Positions 6,201 to 7,039 of a stretch of DNA of 7,039 bases are shown here, piece by piece. Made by a program: the position numbers and the translations under genes. Each line of letters begins with the position of its first letter. Position 1 is the first letter of the stretch. Source of the stretch: Polyangium sp. (in: bacteria). Lineage in GTDB: Bacteria; Myxococcota_A; Polyangia; Palsa-1104. The notes beneath the pieces are model-generated. The model did no database searches and was not told where the DNA came from. It was given only the letters and a program-made list of their open reading frames with translations. The stretch is taken from contig JANWLJ010000272.1 in assembly GCA_025450955.1 (NCBI GenBank), forward strand, positions 1-7,039. The letters are read 5' to 3'.

Positions 6201-7039
6201 ATGTCCGTCGTGACCGGCAAGGTCGATCGCTGGCTATGGGCGGCGCTGGCGCTCGGCATCGCCGCGGCGCTGGTTCCGATTTGGGTGCCGCGCTTTTTGC
6301 CGCTGCTCGATTTTCCCAACCACCTCGCCGAAATCGCGATCTGGAATCGCTATCACGACGCGGCGTGGGGCTATCAGCGCTATTACGCGCTCGGCTTCGC
6401 GCCGGTGCCCTACTGGTTCTATTACGCCTCGGTGCACGTGATTTCGTTCGTCGCGCCGCTCGAGGTCGCCAATAAAATATTCCTCTCGCTCTACGCCGCG
6501 GCGGTGCCGCTCTCGGTCTTGGCGGCGGCGGTGCGCTTCGGCCGCAGCCCGTGGCTCTCGATTCTCTCCCTGCCCTTCATCTTCAATTACAGCTTCGCCT
6601 TCGGCTTTCTAACCTGCGCCGCCGGCATGCCGCTCTTCTTCTTCGGGCTGGTGCTGGTCGATCGGCTGCTCGAGCGCGTCACCCTCGGACGCGCGCTCGC
6701 GGTCTTCGCGATCACCTTCACCATCTACTTCACCCACGTCTTCGCCTGGCTCACCTTCGGTCTGTGCGCCGCCGCGCTGGTGCTCCTGAACGCGGGCGCG
6801 ATCGTGAACGCGCTCACCGCGGCGCTGGCGATGTTGCCGTCGCTGCTGTTTGCCGCCTGGAACTTCCGCTTCGCCTCCAAGCACGGCCTCATCGCCGCCC
6901 ACGCGCCGCATTGGGTGACGCGCGAACAGACACTTGATCTATTGATTCGCGATCTGCCGCAGCGCCTGATTTTGCGTTGGCCCGGCCACGCCGCCTTCTG
7001 GGTCCTGGTGCTCCTGCTCGTCACCTGGCTCGTGGTCTA
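6201..7039 (+). CDS. Polytopic membrane protein, putative GT-C-type glycosyltransferase (paralog C), cut by right edge
   Basis: The frame is open from the ATG at 6201 to the right edge, giving 279 residues, roughly the N-terminal half of a protein expected to reach about 520. TM1 (about 11-29) is followed by the first loop with PLLDFPNHL (D37, H41), then VPYW (69-72), VANKIFLSLY (89-98), FGRSPWLS (113-120), IYFTH (175-179, H179) and further hydrophobic segments near 94-112, 116-153, 181-220 and 264-279. Residues 26-103 are identical to paralog B at 45 of 78 ungapped positions. The conserved C-terminal soluble domain would lie beyond the window. The inferred role is the same as in the other copies, an extracytoplasmic sugar transferase with an unknown substrate. 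It is divergent from paralog B. The ATG gives an N-terminus of similar length to the paralogs (13-15 residues before TM1); no Shine-Dalgarno is seen, and a GTG at 6210 is an alternative start. Confidence 0.85.
   Translation, partial: MSVVTGKVDRWLWAALALGIAAALVPIWVPRFLPLLDFPNHLAEIAIWNRYHDAAWGYQRYYALGFAPVPYWFYYASVHVISFVAPLEVANKIFLSLYAAAVPLSVLAAAVRFGRSPWLSILSLPFIFNYSFAFGFLTCAAGMPLFFFGLVLVDRLLERVTLGRALAVFAITFTIYFTHVFAWLTFGLCAAALVLLNAGAIVNALTAALAMLPSLLFAAWNFRFASKHGLIAAHAPHWVTREQTLDLLIRDLPQRLILRWPGHAAFWVLVLLLVTWLVV

Noticed and set aside
5675..6475. 266-residue plus-strand frame spanning the divergent gap and the start of paralog C
   Set aside because: It is out of frame with paralog C, Arg/Gln-rich, and crosses the promoter region; the frame from 6201 aligns with the other paralogs.
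1..7039. tRNA, rRNA, CRISPR array, transposase or attachment-site signals
   Set aside because: No cloverleaf, regular spaced repeat, transposase motif or terminal inverted repeat was seen; coding genes fill almost the whole window, with only 90-bp and 109-bp gaps.

Overview
This is a GC-rich bacterial window of five protein genes, two of them cut by the window edges. I see no RNA genes, CRISPR array, insertion sequence or phage genes. Strong G/C preference at third codon positions, tight gene packing and weak or absent Shine-Dalgarno sequences suggest a high-GC Gram-negative lineage (Myxococcota, Binatota or another former deltaproteobacterium). That placement is a guess, because no marker gene is present.

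Layout, left to right. (1) A minus-strand polytopic membrane protein, cut at its C-terminus by the left edge, with the Asp-Asp first loop and Pro-Asn-Thr loop of GT-C glycosyltransferases (GT39/AftB-like). (2) A 90-bp divergent intergenic region with an inverted repeat and an extended -10 box exactly one leaderless spacing before the next ATG. (3) A plus-strand soluble DUF362 protein of the long, cysteine-cluster-free kind. (4) Two minus-strand paralogous membrane proteins of about 520 residues. They overlap by ATGA, and the downstream one overlaps the end of the DUF362 gene tail to tail by 26 bp. (5) A 109-bp divergent intergenic region with two inverted repeats around a TTGACA box and an extended -10 box in the opposite direction. 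(6) A third paralog of the same membrane family on the plus strand, cut by the right edge.

The three paralogs share an N-terminal PLLD(L/F)PNHL signature in the first loop after TM1, which is where GT-C enzymes carry their catalytic Asp. The two complete copies also share a C-terminal soluble domain. I infer a locus for building or decorating an extracytoplasmic glycan: four candidate polyprenyl-phosphate-sugar-dependent transferases plus a cytoplasmic DUF362 protein of unknown function. The substrate cannot be read from the sequence. The most notable points are the three-copy uncharacterised GT-C-like family, the DUF362 partner, the leaderless-type promoters and a sharp AT-rich island inside the first gene.
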